From the NCBI GenBank assembly GCA_002070265.1, contig MWCX01000092.1, forward strand, positions 1 to 32,433: a stretch of 32,433 bases of DNA, in the 5' to 3' direction. The position numbers and the translations under genes are program-made. Each line of letters begins with the position of its first letter. The stretch's first letter is position 1. This stretch comes from Bacteroidetes bacterium ADurb.Bin174. Its GTDB lineage: Bacteria; Bacteroidota; Bacteroidia; Bacteroidales; Paludibacteraceae. Below are positions 1 to 8,098 of this stretch, piece after piece. The notes under the pieces were generated by a model. The model saw only the letters and a list, made by a program, of their open reading frames with translations. It was not told the origin of the DNA and searched no databases.

Positions 1-56
1 CTGAGATTGAGGGCGAAGGAGCATACTGAAGTATGTGACTGAGCCCGAATATCGAA
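1..56. other. Long hairpin with repeated tandem G.A pairs (possible structured RNA or REP-like element)
   Basis: The core stem is CATAC (22-26), loop TGAA (27-30), GTATG (31-35). Outside it, GGGC (11-14) pairs with GCCC (43-46). Segment 15-21 faces 36-42 through two G.A/A.G tandem pairs (15-16 with 41-42, and 19-20 with 37-38) around A-T and G-C pairs. The helix can be extended outward with two more tandem G.A modules (9-10 with 47-48, and 3-4 with 54-55) if T50 is bulged. The sequence GGAG lies directly 5' of the inner hairpin, as in some REP elements. It is not part of an open frame (stop at 40-42). The element begins at the window edge and may continue outside it. I do not recognise a named family. 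Confidence 0.45.
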
Positions 57-90
57 AGTAACGCAGCAGTTGGGCACTTATGAGACACCG

Positions 91-285
91 CCATAAAATA
101 TCACATCAAAAAAAATGACAAATGCAGGAATCATTAAGCACGAGGGTCCAACAAAATCAGGAAAATGGGTAATAAAAAGTTAATCCATCCCCCTCTCCCC
201 CATTTTGTTAAGAATTTCAAAATACACATGAACATTCATTCATATATTTATAGAATTGATTAGTTTTGTCGGAAATTAAAAAGTC
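91..285. other. Intergenic stretch upstream of dsbD
   Basis: No supported gene was seen. A 22-codon open frame at 115-183 (starts MTNAGIIKHEG) is present but has no other support. A C-rich tract follows at 187-201. The stretch ends in a candidate promoter for the downstream gene. There is no tRNA and no terminator-like hairpin apart from the structure in the first 56 bases. Confidence 0.5.
261..268 (+). promoter_or_regulatory. Candidate -7 promoter element TAGTTTTG upstream of dsbD
   Basis: TAGTTTTG matches the Bacteroidota -7 consensus TAnnTTTG and sits 17 bases before the ATG, giving a short leader. I see no good TTG -33 element about 20 bases further upstream, so the call is moderate. Confidence 0.4.
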
Positions 286-2307
286 ATGATGAAAAGATTC
301 AAGTTTTTAATCGTTTTGGCGTGGATGACCACCCTGCTGACCGGACAAATTTTTGAACCGGTGAGTTGGTCGCACGAACTGAAAATCACAGGTAAAACAA
401 GTGGAGAGATCATTCACAAAGCCGGTATAGAGGGCAATTGGCATATGTACGGCATGGATATCCCGGAAGGCGGTCCACGCCCTACCTGCTTTGTATATGA
501 AACTTTGCAGCATGTTGAATTGGACGGGAATATCCAATCAAAATCCGAACTGACAAAGGTTTTCGATAAAAACTTCGACATGAATGTATCCTGGTATTCC
601 AAAGAAGCTATATTCGTGCAAAAGATAAAATTCAAGGATGCAGCTCAGGTAAAAATCAAAGGTTATGTGGAATTTATGGCTTGCGATGATGAGCAATGCC
701 TGCCGCCTGAACGAGACGAGTTTTCGCTAAGAAGTGGCACCACCAAACTTTCTGCTGCCAGCGCTGAACAGGCTGCTACACCCGCTAAGACTTTAACTAC
801 AGAAAAACAAGCTGAAAATACTGCTGAATCTACGAAAACCATTGTCTCTGCGGAGCAATCGGAATTACAGCAAATTGCGGAAGCTGCCGTTACAGATTAT
901 TGGCATCCGGTGATAGAGGAGTTGCGGGCTTTTGGTACACAAACCGGTACTTCCGGCGATGCTTCTTTGTGGTACATCTTTATAGCCGGTATCATTGGCG
1001 GATTCATAGCTTTATTTACGCCTTGCGTGTGGCCCATTATCCCCATGACGGTCAGCTTCTTCCTGAAAAGGTCGGAAAAGAAAACCCGGGGGAGAAGGGA
1101 TGCTATCCTCTATGGTTTGGCTATCATCATCATATATGTCAGCTTAGGTATTTTAATTACGGTGATTTTTGGTGCCAGCGCCCTCAACAGCATGTCCACC
1201 AATGCAGTGTTTAATCTATTGTTCTTTGCTCTGTTGGTGGTATTTGCCATTTCTTTCTTTGGGGCTTTTGAAATCACGCTCCCTTCTTCCTGGTCAACCA
1301 AGTTAGATGCAAAAGCCGACTCCACCACAGGCTTCCTGAATATCTTATTCATGGCTTTTACCCTGGTGTTGGTGTCTTTCTCCTGCACGGGTCCGATCAT
1401 AGGCACCTTGTTGGTTGAAGTTTCAACTACCGGATCGCTGCTCGCACCTGCCATTGGCATGTTGGGATTTGCCATAGCATTGGCTATTCCCTTTACTTTC
1501 TTTGCCTTCTTCCCTTCCCTGCTGAAAAACATGCCTCGCTCGGGCGGTTGGCTGAATCAGGTGAAGGTGGTATTGGCTTTCCTGGAATTGGCTTTTGCAC
1601 TGAAATTCTTATCCGTAGCCGATTTGGCATACGGCTGGAGAATATTGGACAGAGAAGTCTTCATCGCCCTGTGGATAGTGATATTTGCATTGCTGGGAAT
1701 TTACTTGCTTGGAAAAATCAGATTTCCGAATGACAGCGAAGTGAAACATACCTCGGTTATAGGTGTCTTCCTGGCAATTATCTCCCTTTCTTTTGCGGTA
1801 TATATGGTTCCCGGCTTATGGGGTGCTCCTCTCAAGGCCATCAGTGCCTTTGCACCTCCTTTATATACCCAGGATTTCAATTTATACGATGATGAAGTAC
1901 ATGCCAAGTTTTCAGACTATGACCTGGGAATGGCTTATGCTGCTCAGCATCAAAAACCTGTAGTGGTTGACTTCTCCGGATATGGTTGTGTAAACTGCAG
2001 AAAGATGGAGGCATCGGTATGGACGCATCCCAAGGTAAAAGAAACCTTGGAAAACAATTATGTGCTTATCACCTTGTTTGTAGATGACAAAACATCTTTG
2101 GAAGAACCATATACTGTTGAGGAAAATGGCAAAATCAGAAAGATCCGTACAGTTGGTGACAAATGGAGTTATCTGCAACGTTATAAGTTCGGTTCCAATG
2201 CACAACCTTTCTATGTGATGTTAGATACCCATGGTAACCCCATTAACAATGCCTATACTTTTGATGAAAGTACAGAAAACTTCATTAACTGGCTCAGCAA
2301 AAAGTAA
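286..2307 (+). CDS. dsbD: Thiol:disulfide interchange protein, DsbD family
   Basis: Inner-membrane electron carrier that passes reducing equivalents from cytoplasmic thioredoxin to periplasmic partners such as cytochrome c maturation or disulfide isomerisation proteins. All three DsbD modules are visible. After a hydrophobic signal segment (about residues 4-20) comes an N-terminal periplasmic domain with a cysteine pair (C133, C138 in ACDDEQCLPP). A multi-pass membrane domain follows with the paired transmembrane cysteines C247 (TPCVWP) and C367 (SCTGPIIG). The C-terminal thioredoxin-like domain carries CVNC at 568-571. The length of 673 aa is slightly above the roughly 565 of the E. coli protein; the excess is a low-complexity Ala/Thr/Glu linker near 155-200. 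ATG codons lie at 286 and 289 and either could start. A terminator follows, so it is probably monocistronic. Confidence 0.93.
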   Translation: MMKRFKFLIVLAWMTTLLTGQIFEPVSWSHELKITGKTSGEIIHKAGIEGNWHMYGMDIPEGGPRPTCFVYETLQHVELDGNIQSKSELTKVFDKNFDMNVSWYSKEAIFVQKIKFKDAAQVKIKGYVEFMACDDEQCLPPERDEFSLRSGTTKLSAASAEQAATPAKTLTTEKQAENTAESTKTIVSAEQSELQQIAEAAVTDYWHPVIEELRAFGTQTGTSGDASLWYIFIAGIIGGFIALFTPCVWPIIPMTVSFFLKRSEKKTRGRRDAILYGLAIIIIYVSLGILITVIFGASALNSMSTNAVFNLLFFALLVVFAISFFGAFEITLPSSWSTKLDAKADSTTGFLNILFMAFTLVLVSFSCTGPIIGTLLVEVSTTGSLLAPAIGMLGFAIALAIPFTFFAFFPSLLKNMPRSGGWLNQVKVVLAFLELAFALKFLSVADLAYGWRILDREVFIALWIVIFALLGIYLLGKIRFPNDSEVKHTSVIGVFLAIISLSFAVYMVPGLWGAPLKAISAFAPPLYTQDFNLYDDEVHAKFSDYDLGMAYAAQHQKPVVVDFSGYGCVNCRKMEASVWTHPKVKETLENNYVLITLFVDDKTSLEEPYTVEENGKIRKIRTVGDKWSYLQRYKFGSNAQPFYVMLDTHGNPINNAYTFDESTENFINWLSKK

Positions 2308-2359
2308 ATTCAACACGTAAAAGGTAAAAACAGTACGCAATCTGACAAAATTGCAGCAT

Positions 2360-2403
2360 AAAACTGCCAAAACAAGCAATAATTTGTATTGGCAGTTTTT
2401 TTG
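2360..2403 (+). terminator. Rho-independent terminator after dsbD
   Basis: An 11-bp perfect stem, AAAACTGCCAA (2360-2370) with TTGGCAGTTTT (2389-2399), has a short inner ACAA/TTGT pairing and is followed by a run of T. It lies 52 bases after the dsbD stop and before grpE. Confidence 0.85.
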
Positions 2404-2455
2404 ACTAATGGCAATCTGTCATTTTTTAATTATTAAGAACAATTTATCGATAGCG

Positions 2456-3049
2456 ATGACCAAGAAAAAAGTTGAAATAAATACAAAGGCTCAAGAGAAA
2501 AAGACTGAACAAACAGCAAAAGAGAAAAAAGCCACACAAAAAGAACATAAAGCTGTACAAGAAGAATTAAGCACTGAAGATGCAGCAGAACAAATAAAAG
2601 CAGAAATAGAAAGTCTGAACGAAGAAGTATCGGAATTAAAAGATAAAAACCTCAGGTTGATGGCTGAGTTCGACAACTTCAGAAAAAGGAGTTTGAAAGA
2701 GCGGTCAGATTTAATCAAATATGGAGGCGAGGACGTATTGAAAAACATACTGCCACTGATCGATGATTTTGAAAGGGCTTTACAAGCCATGGAATCTGCT
2801 TCGGATGTGAAGGCAGTCAAAGAAGGAGTGGATTTAATCTACACCAAATTTTTAGCTTTCCTGGGAGAAAATGGTGTTCAGGAAATCCGAACTGAAAATG
2901 AAGTCTTTGACACCGACCTGCATGAGGCAGTTACAACTTTCCCTGTAGAGGACGAGGATGCAAAAGGTAAAATCATCGACTGTGTTGCAAAAGGTTATAC
3001 CTTAAACGAAAAAGTCATCCGCTTTGCCAAAGTAGTGGTAGGAGAATAA
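2456..3049 (+). CDS. grpE: Nucleotide exchange factor GrpE
   Basis: Co-chaperone that releases ADP from DnaK (Hsp70) and resets its substrate cycle; cytoplasmic dimer. The N-terminal third is Lys/Glu-rich and disordered. A long coiled-coil helix follows (EIESLNEEVSELKDKNLRLM), then the family signature region AEFDNFRKRS. The C-terminal beta domain is recognisable from DTDLHEAV and the ending GYTLNEKVIRFAKVVVGE. An in-frame ATG at 2408 would add 16 residues, but that extension overlaps the end of the preceding terminator region and is hydrophobic, unlike GrpE N-termini. I therefore take the ATG at 2456 (198 aa including Met; normal for the family). dnaJ follows after 26 bp, so the two are probably co-transcribed. 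dnaK is not in the window. Confidence 0.95.
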   Translation: MTKKKVEINTKAQEKKTEQTAKEKKATQKEHKAVQEELSTEDAAEQIKAEIESLNEEVSELKDKNLRLMAEFDNFRKRSLKERSDLIKYGGEDVLKNILPLIDDFERALQAMESASDVKAVKEGVDLIYTKFLAFLGENGVQEIRTENEVFDTDLHEAVTTFPVEDEDAKGKIIDCVAKGYTLNEKVIRFAKVVVGE

Positions 3050-3075
3050 AAACCAATTAACAATCTAAACAAAAA

Positions 3076-4245
3076 GTGTCGAAAAGAGATTATTACGAAG
3101 TGCTGGGCGTAAGCAAAAGTGCTACGGCAGATGAAATAAAAAAAGCATATCGCAAGAAAGCCATTGAGTTCCATCCGGATAAAAATCCGGGTGACAAGGC
3201 TGCTGAGGAAAAATTCAAGGAAGCAGCCGAGGCTTATGAGGTATTGAGCGACAGCCAAAAACGTCAGCGTTACGACCAATTTGGTCATGCCGGATTAAAC
3301 GGTGGAGCCGGTGGTTTCAGTAGCGGAGGTATGTCGATGGAAGATATTTTCTCTCAATTTGGCGATATCTTCGGTGGTCATTTTGGCAGTTTTGGAGGAT
3401 TCAGCAGCTTTGGAGATTTTGGCTTTGGAGGCAGTTCTCGTAGGGGTACACGCGTCAGAAGAGGCTCTGATTTGAGGGTTAGGGTAACACTTTCATTGGC
3501 TGAGATAGCCAAAGGTGTTGAGAAAAAGATCAAAGTCAAAAAATACGTACCTTGTCAGCATTGCAATACCACCGGCGCTGAGCATGGCTCTAATCCCGTT
3601 ACGTGTACTACCTGTAACGGAAGCGGTAGAGTCACGCACGTGCAAAACACCATACTCGGACAAATGCAAACCCAATCTGAATGTCCGACCTGTGAGGGTG
3701 AGGGCACCATCATTCAAAACAAATGCTCTCATTGCAATGGTGAAGGCATCTTAAGAGCTGAAGAAGTTATCAAGATCAACATTCCGGCAGGAGTCACGGA
3801 AGGCATGCAGCTTTCGATGAGCGGTAAAGGTAATGCTGCTCGCAGGGGAGGTATAAACGGCGACTTACTAATCTTAATTGAGGAAAAAGCACATCCTGAA
3901 CTCATCCGCGACGAAAATGATTTGATATACAATTTGCTGATCAGCGTACCTACGGCAACATTGGGCGGGTCGGTTGAAGTCCCCACTGTTGACGGAAGGG
4001 TGAAAGTCAATATTGCAGCCGGTACACAACCCGGAAAAGTGTTGCGCTTACGCGGTAAAGGTCTTCCAAGCGTAAACAGATACGGAACCGGTGATTTGTT
4101 GATACGTGTCGGCGTGTATATTCCTGAAAAATTAACCGGAGAAGAAAAAGAAATGATGGAGAAACTTGCCAAATCAAATCGTATGGAACCCACCGCCTCT
4201 GCATCTAAAGACTTTTTCACAAGGTTCAAAAATATGTTTGAGTAA
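3076..4245 (+). CDS. dnaJ: Chaperone protein DnaJ (Hsp40)
   Basis: J-domain co-chaperone that delivers unfolded clients to DnaK and stimulates its ATPase. The J domain (about 1-70) carries the HPD triad at 33-35. A Gly/Phe-rich linker spans about 73-125. The zinc domain starts at C160 and has four CxxCxGxG-type repeats: [24 protein letters not shown] and CSHCNGEG. The C-terminal substrate-binding and dimerisation region follows. The length of 389 aa is typical for type I DnaJ. Translation begins at GTG; the second residues [10 protein letters not shown] align with the usual start of DnaJ, and no nearby ATG fits. It lies 26 bp after grpE and completes a heat-shock chaperone operon without dnaK. 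Confidence 0.96.
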   Translation: MSKRDYYEVLGVSKSATADEIKKAYRKKAIEFHPDKNPGDKAAEEKFKEAAEAYEVLSDSQKRQRYDQFGHAGLNGGAGGFSSGGMSMEDIFSQFGDIFGGHFGSFGGFSSFGDFGFGGSSRRGTRVRRGSDLRVRVTLSLAEIAKGVEKKIKVKKYVPCQHCNTTGAEHGSNPVTCTTCNGSGRVTHVQNTILGQMQTQSECPTCEGEGTIIQNKCSHCNGEGILRAEEVIKINIPAGVTEGMQLSMSGKGNAARRGGINGDLLILIEEKAHPELIRDENDLIYNLLISVPTATLGGSVEVPTVDGRVKVNIAAGTQPGKVLRLRGKGLPSVNRYGTGDLLIRVGVYIPEKLTGEEKEMMEKLAKSNRMEPTASASKDFFTRFKNMFE

Positions 4246-4335
4246 GACGCCTGAATAAAAGACACTTGAATCAGCTTTTTACGATTTGCCCTCTCTTTTT
4301 TTACGATTTCCCTACCCTCGTATAGGTAAAAAGAT

Positions 4336-4343
4336 TAACTTTG
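4336..4343 (+). promoter_or_regulatory. Candidate -7 promoter element TAACTTTG
   Basis: TAACTTTG fits TAnnTTTG exactly. It overlaps the TTG at 4341 that could otherwise be taken as the start of the next gene. If it is a real promoter, transcription would begin about 4350 and translation at the GTG at 4368. No clear TTG -33 element was found. Confidence 0.4.
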
Positions 4344-4367
4344 CCGAATAAACAAATCAATTTTTCT

Positions 4368-5267
4368 GTGAAATATCTTTTTACCTTCTTTTTATCAATC
4401 AGCTTTTTCATCACATGCTTCAGTCAGGCATTAAACCCTGATTACCAGGCATACATTGAAAAATTCCACACCATTGCCATCAGACAACAAAAGACATATG
4501 GAATTCCTGCCAGCATCATCCTTGCACAGGGCTTGCTGGAGTCGGGAGCAGGAAGAGGTATATTGGCTACGGAAGGCAACAATCATTTTGGAATTAAATG
4601 TCACGACTGGACCGGAAAAAAGATTTATAAAGATGATGATGAAATAAACGAATGTTTCCGCAAATACAAACATGCCCATGAATCGTATGAGGATCATTCC
4701 CTGTTTTTGGTGAATCGCCCGCGGTATAGTTCGCTTTTTTTATTGAGTCCTACTGATTACGTGGCTTGGGCATACGGACTAAAAGATGCCGGTTATGCAA
4801 CCGACCCTTCTTATGCACAAAAATTAATCAGCCTGATTGAAAGGTACGATCTCCATCAATATGATCTGGAAAAGAAAGGATCGTTCACAACTAAAACCGA
4901 TTACAAACCCGACCTGCATGCTAAATCAGAAAGAAACATTTATAAATCCAATTATATTAAGATAGTCGTTGCTACAGAAAATGATACCTACGCATCCTTA
5001 GCCGAAGAATTTCAAATTTCTGAAAAGCGATTGCGAAAATACAATGAAGTAGGAACAGATGCCCAACTAAAAGCAGGAAATATTGTCTATCTTTCCAAAA
5101 AGAAAAAAAGAGCTGCCTACGCCAATCGCATTCATGTAGTACAGCCCGGTGAAACCCTTTATGGCATTTCTCAGATTTATGGTATTCAATTGATCAGTTT
5201 ATATAAAATGAATGATATACCGTTTACGCAAGGGGCGTTTATCGGTCAAATTATCAAACTCCGATGA
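4368..5267 (+). CDS. Secreted N-acetylglucosaminidase (GH73) with two LysM domains
   Basis: Predicted peptidoglycan hydrolase cleaving glycan strands during cell-wall remodelling or septum splitting. The order is: signal peptide (MKYLFTFFLSISFFITCFSQ with GTG read as Met), a glucosaminidase domain of about 140 residues, a linker, and two LysM modules. The first LysM is around IKIVVATENDTYASLAEEF; the second is the strong C-terminal RIHVVQPGETLYGISQIYG. The likely catalytic Glu is in LLESGAG (Glu58 counted from this start), followed by the family motif NNHFGIKC. A longer reading from TTG at 4341 adds nine polar residues ahead of the signal peptide. I prefer GTG at 4368 because a promoter-like TAACTTTG overlaps that TTG. 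The downstream DUF721 gene begins 12 bp later. Confidence 0.88.
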   Translation: MKYLFTFFLSISFFITCFSQALNPDYQAYIEKFHTIAIRQQKTYGIPASIILAQGLLESGAGRGILATEGNNHFGIKCHDWTGKKIYKDDDEINECFRKYKHAHESYEDHSLFLVNRPRYSSLFLLSPTDYVAWAYGLKDAGYATDPSYAQKLISLIERYDLHQYDLEKKGSFTTKTDYKPDLHAKSERNIYKSNYIKIVVATENDTYASLAEEFQISEKRLRKYNEVGTDAQLKAGNIVYLSKKKKRAAYANRIHVVQPGETLYGISQIYGIQLISLYKMNDIPFTQGAFIGQIIKLR

Positions 5268-5279
5268 TGTAAGATTACT

Positions 5280-5570
5280 ATGCGACGTAGAAACACAGAA
5301 GCTTTAAACGATGTTATTCAGCAATTTCTCAAACAGAGCAAATTAGATAAACCGCTCTACGAAAAGAAAGTCATTGATGCATGGCCCGAGGTGCTCGGCA
5401 AAAACATCATGCATTACACCGGTGAGTTATCCATTAAAAATAAAAAATTGTATGTGACCATCACTTCTTCCGTTTTGAGACACGATTTGTTCATTTCCCG
5501 TGAGCAAATCTTACACTCACTAAACAAACATGTTGGTCGTGATGTTATCAATGAGATTATATTTAAATAA
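5280..5570 (+). CDS. DUF721 / DciA-like protein
   Basis: A small protein of the DUF721 family, which includes the DciA group of replicative-helicase (DnaB) loaders; in Bacteroidota the family is widespread and little studied. The 96 residues contain the diagnostic middle segment VIDAWPEVLGKNIMHYTGE and LYVTITSSVLRHDLFISREQILHSLN, ending in a helix with the closing strand VINEIIFK. No membrane segment or signal is visible, so it is cytoplasmic. It lies 12 bp after the GH73 gene and 38 bp before the TonB receptor gene, so transcription with the former is likely. That a helicase-loading role applies to this short member is inference. Confidence 0.8.
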   Translation: MRRRNTEALNDVIQQFLKQSKLDKPLYEKKVIDAWPEVLGKNIMHYTGELSIKNKKLYVTITSSVLRHDLFISREQILHSLNKHVGRDVINEIIFK

Positions 5571-5608
5571 TAAAATCCTCTATTTACACTCCGTCATACC
5601 TGATTTAT

Positions 5609-8080
5609 ATGAAAAAAATTCTCCATTTGCTGATTTGTCTCTTTGTTTATCATAACATCAGTGCACAAAATTATACCGTCAGCGGATATATAACCGACGA
5701 GAAAAGTGGAGAAACGCAAATCAATGCATCGATCTATGACTTCAACAGCAGAAAAGGTACTGTGTCCAATGTATATGGATTTTATTCTTTAACCCTCCCT
5801 GCAGGTGAAGTTTCCTTACAATATTCTTATGTAGGGTATCACACACAATCTTTCAATTTCAATTTGAACAAGGATACCGTAATTCATATTCGTTTTAAAG
5901 AGTCAACAGATTTACAGGAAATTACGGTGATTGGTCATCAAAAAATCACCGGTGTTCACTCGACTCAAATGGGTGCGGTAGAAGTGCCTATTGCACAAAT
6001 CAAGACGGTCCCTACCCTTTTTGGTGAAGCCGATTTGGTGAAAGCATTGCAGCTCTTACCAGGTGTACAAGCGGGATCAGAAGGTTCTACCGGTATGTAT
6101 GTCAGGGGTGGCGGTCCGGATGAAAACTTATTTTTATTGGACGGAATCCCGGTTTATAATGTCAACCATATGGCGGGTTTCTTTTCTGTTTTTAATCCTG
6201 ATGCCATCAAAAACGTAACGCTCTATAAAGGTAATTTTCCGGCCAGGTTTGGCGGGCGACTATCTTCCGTGATTGATGTCAGGATGAATGACGGGGATGA
6301 TAAAAAAATTCACGGCAATGTGAGTATAGGCGCTATATCTTCCAAAATCAATGTGGAAGGACCTATCATCAAGGAAAAGACTACTTTCAACATTTCCGCC
6401 AGAAGGACTTATTCGGATTTATTGTTACAACCCATTATATGGCTTGGTATGGCAGAAGCCTTTACGGATGATGAAGGTAGATTGACGGCAGGTTATTATT
6501 TTTACGATTTGAATGCCAAGGTAAATCATAAATTTACAAATAACGACAGGCTGTATTTAAGTCTGTATATGGGTGATGATATTATTTATACGAACTATAG
6601 AAGTAAATACACACGTCAAGGCGATCAACAAGAATATACGGAAAACTCAGAAAGAATGAAATTAGGTTGGAACTGGGGAAATATTGTCAGTTCAGCCCGT
6701 TGGAGTCACGTGATTAATAATAAGCTGTTCATGAATACAACGGCTGCTTATACACGATACCGATTCGATATGGATGTGGGTATGGAATCAAAATACTCAT
6801 ATACAGCACCGGATTCCACCTATAAGGGGTCAACTAACATCAATCTTGGATATAAGACAGGCATAGAGGACTATACACTAAAATCAGATTTTGAATACTT
6901 GCCTCATCCTGATCATGAAATGAAATTTGGCGTTAATTATACCTATCATACATTTAGACCGGGCGTGTCGGTTTTTAGTATGAGTATGAAAGAAAATCAT
7001 ATCAAATATGAACAAGATACCTTGATAGGTGATAAAAATATCTTTTCTCATGAAACCAGTCTGTATGTGGAAGATGACTTCACTATCAACTATGCAATCA
7101 AACTGAATGTCGGACTACATTACAGTTTATTCAATGTAGAAAAACACACTTACCATGCATTGCAACCTAGAGTCAGTGCTCGTATTTTAGCCAATGATAA
7201 TTTATCTTTCAAGGCAGGATATGCAGCTATGAGCCAGAATGTTCACTTGCTTTCCAATGCATCCGTCAGCTTGCCTACGGACTTATGGGTGCCGGTTACG
7301 AAAAGAATCAAACCCATGCATTCTCATCAATATTCAGCCGGTGTGTTTTATAATTTGTTGAACATTTTGGATTTGTCAGTGGAAGGCTATTACAAGTCCA
7401 TGTCTAACCTGATAGAGTATAAAGACGGCGCCACTTTTTTAGGCTCATCCACAGGATGGGAGGATAAGGTAGTCATGGGTGACGGATGGGCATATGGAGT
7501 TGAATTTTTAGCCCAAAAATCTTTTGGAAAAACAACCGGATGGATTGGTTATACTTGGGCAAAAACAGAACGTTTGTTCAATCGTCCGGGACAAGAATTG
7601 AATTTTGGAAGGGTTTTTCCTGCAAAATACGACAGGCGACATGATGTCAGCATAGTTGTTTCGCATAAGTTCAGCGAAAGATTTGATATTGCCGGAACTT
7701 GGGTATTTTCCACAGGAAATACCGGAACATTGGCGATGCAGGAATTTATTGTTATGCAAGAACCGGAAGATGACAGAGATGGGGGTATCGTCAGTACTTA
7801 TGAAAACGCGGACTACATCAGCGGAAGGAACAACTATCGCTTTAATCCTTATCACCGCTTGGATTTAGGCGTAAACTTCCACAAGAAGAAAAAATATGGC
7901 ACCCGTACCTGGAATATTAGTGTGTACAATGCTTATAACAATAATAATCCTTTTTTAATTATGCCTAAAGAAGACTACAATTGGGATCCTGTTACCGACA
8001 CATACGAAATTGACAAAAAACTCATACAAATATCAATTTTTCCTATTATTCCATCCATCAGTTATAGTTTTAAATGGTAG
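5609..8080 (+). CDS. TonB-dependent outer-membrane receptor with N-terminal carboxypeptidase-like domain
   Basis: Gated outer-membrane importer driven by TonB. The signal peptide ends near residue 19 (YHNISAQ). A carboxypeptidase-regulatory-like beta-sandwich follows (about 22-105; VSGYITDEKSGETQINASI, YGFYSLTLPAG, YSYVGY). The plug domain (about 105-225) includes KALQLLPGVQAGSEGSTGMYVRGGGPDENLFLLDGIP-type motifs typical of SusC-like proteins, here quoted only in part. A beta-barrel of about 600 residues ends in an aromatic residue (SYSFKW). The length of 823 aa is shorter than the SusC proteins of polysaccharide loci (about 1000), and no SusD gene is adjacent; a DUF4249 lipoprotein takes that place 18 bp downstream. 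The substrate cannot be read from the sequence. Confidence 0.92.
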   Translation: MKKILHLLICLFVYHNISAQNYTVSGYITDEKSGETQINASIYDFNSRKGTVSNVYGFYSLTLPAGEVSLQYSYVGYHTQSFNFNLNKDTVIHIRFKESTDLQEITVIGHQKITGVHSTQMGAVEVPIAQIKTVPTLFGEADLVKALQLLPGVQAGSEGSTGMYVRGGGPDENLFLLDGIPVYNVNHMAGFFSVFNPDAIKNVTLYKGNFPARFGGRLSSVIDVRMNDGDDKKIHGNVSIGAISSKINVEGPIIKEKTTFNISARRTYSDLLLQPIIWLGMAEAFTDDEGRLTAGYYFYDLNAKVNHKFTNNDRLYLSLYMGDDIIYTNYRSKYTRQGDQQEYTENSERMKLGWNWGNIVSSARWSHVINNKLFMNTTAAYTRYRFDMDVGMESKYSYTAPDSTYKGSTNINLGYKTGIEDYTLKSDFEYLPHPDHEMKFGVNYTYHTFRPGVSVFSMSMKENHIKYEQDTLIGDKNIFSHETSLYVEDDFTINYAIKLNVGLHYSLFNVEKHTYHALQPRVSARILANDNLSFKAGYAAMSQNVHLLSNASVSLPTDLWVPVTKRIKPMHSHQYSAGVFYNLLNILDLSVEGYYKSMSNLIEYKDGATFLGSSTGWEDKVVMGDGWAYGVEFLAQKSFGKTTGWIGYTWAKTERLFNRPGQELNFGRVFPAKYDRRHDVSIVVSHKFSERFDIAGTWVFSTGNTGTLAMQEFIVMQEPEDDRDGGIVSTYENADYISGRNNYRFNPYHRLDLGVNFHKKKKYGTRTWNISVYNAYNNNNPFLIMPKEDYNWDPVTDTYEIDKKLIQISIFPIIPSISYSFKW

Positions 8081-8098
8081 GCAAATAAACAAATCAGT

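Noticed and set aside
115-183. 22-codon open frame (MTNAGIIKHEG...) before dsbD
   Set aside because: Too short to judge, no ribosome-binding or family support, and no conservation can be tested here; noted only as part of the intergenic description.
286-2307. Fusion of a separate thioredoxin gene to a CcdA-like gene
   Set aside because: The order N-terminal domain, membrane domain, thioredoxin domain is the normal DsbD architecture, not an unusual fusion.
2408-2455. Longer GrpE starting at ATG 2408
   Set aside because: The extra 16 residues are hydrophobic and unlike GrpE N-termini; the region immediately follows the dsbD terminator, and ATG 2456 gives the normal length.
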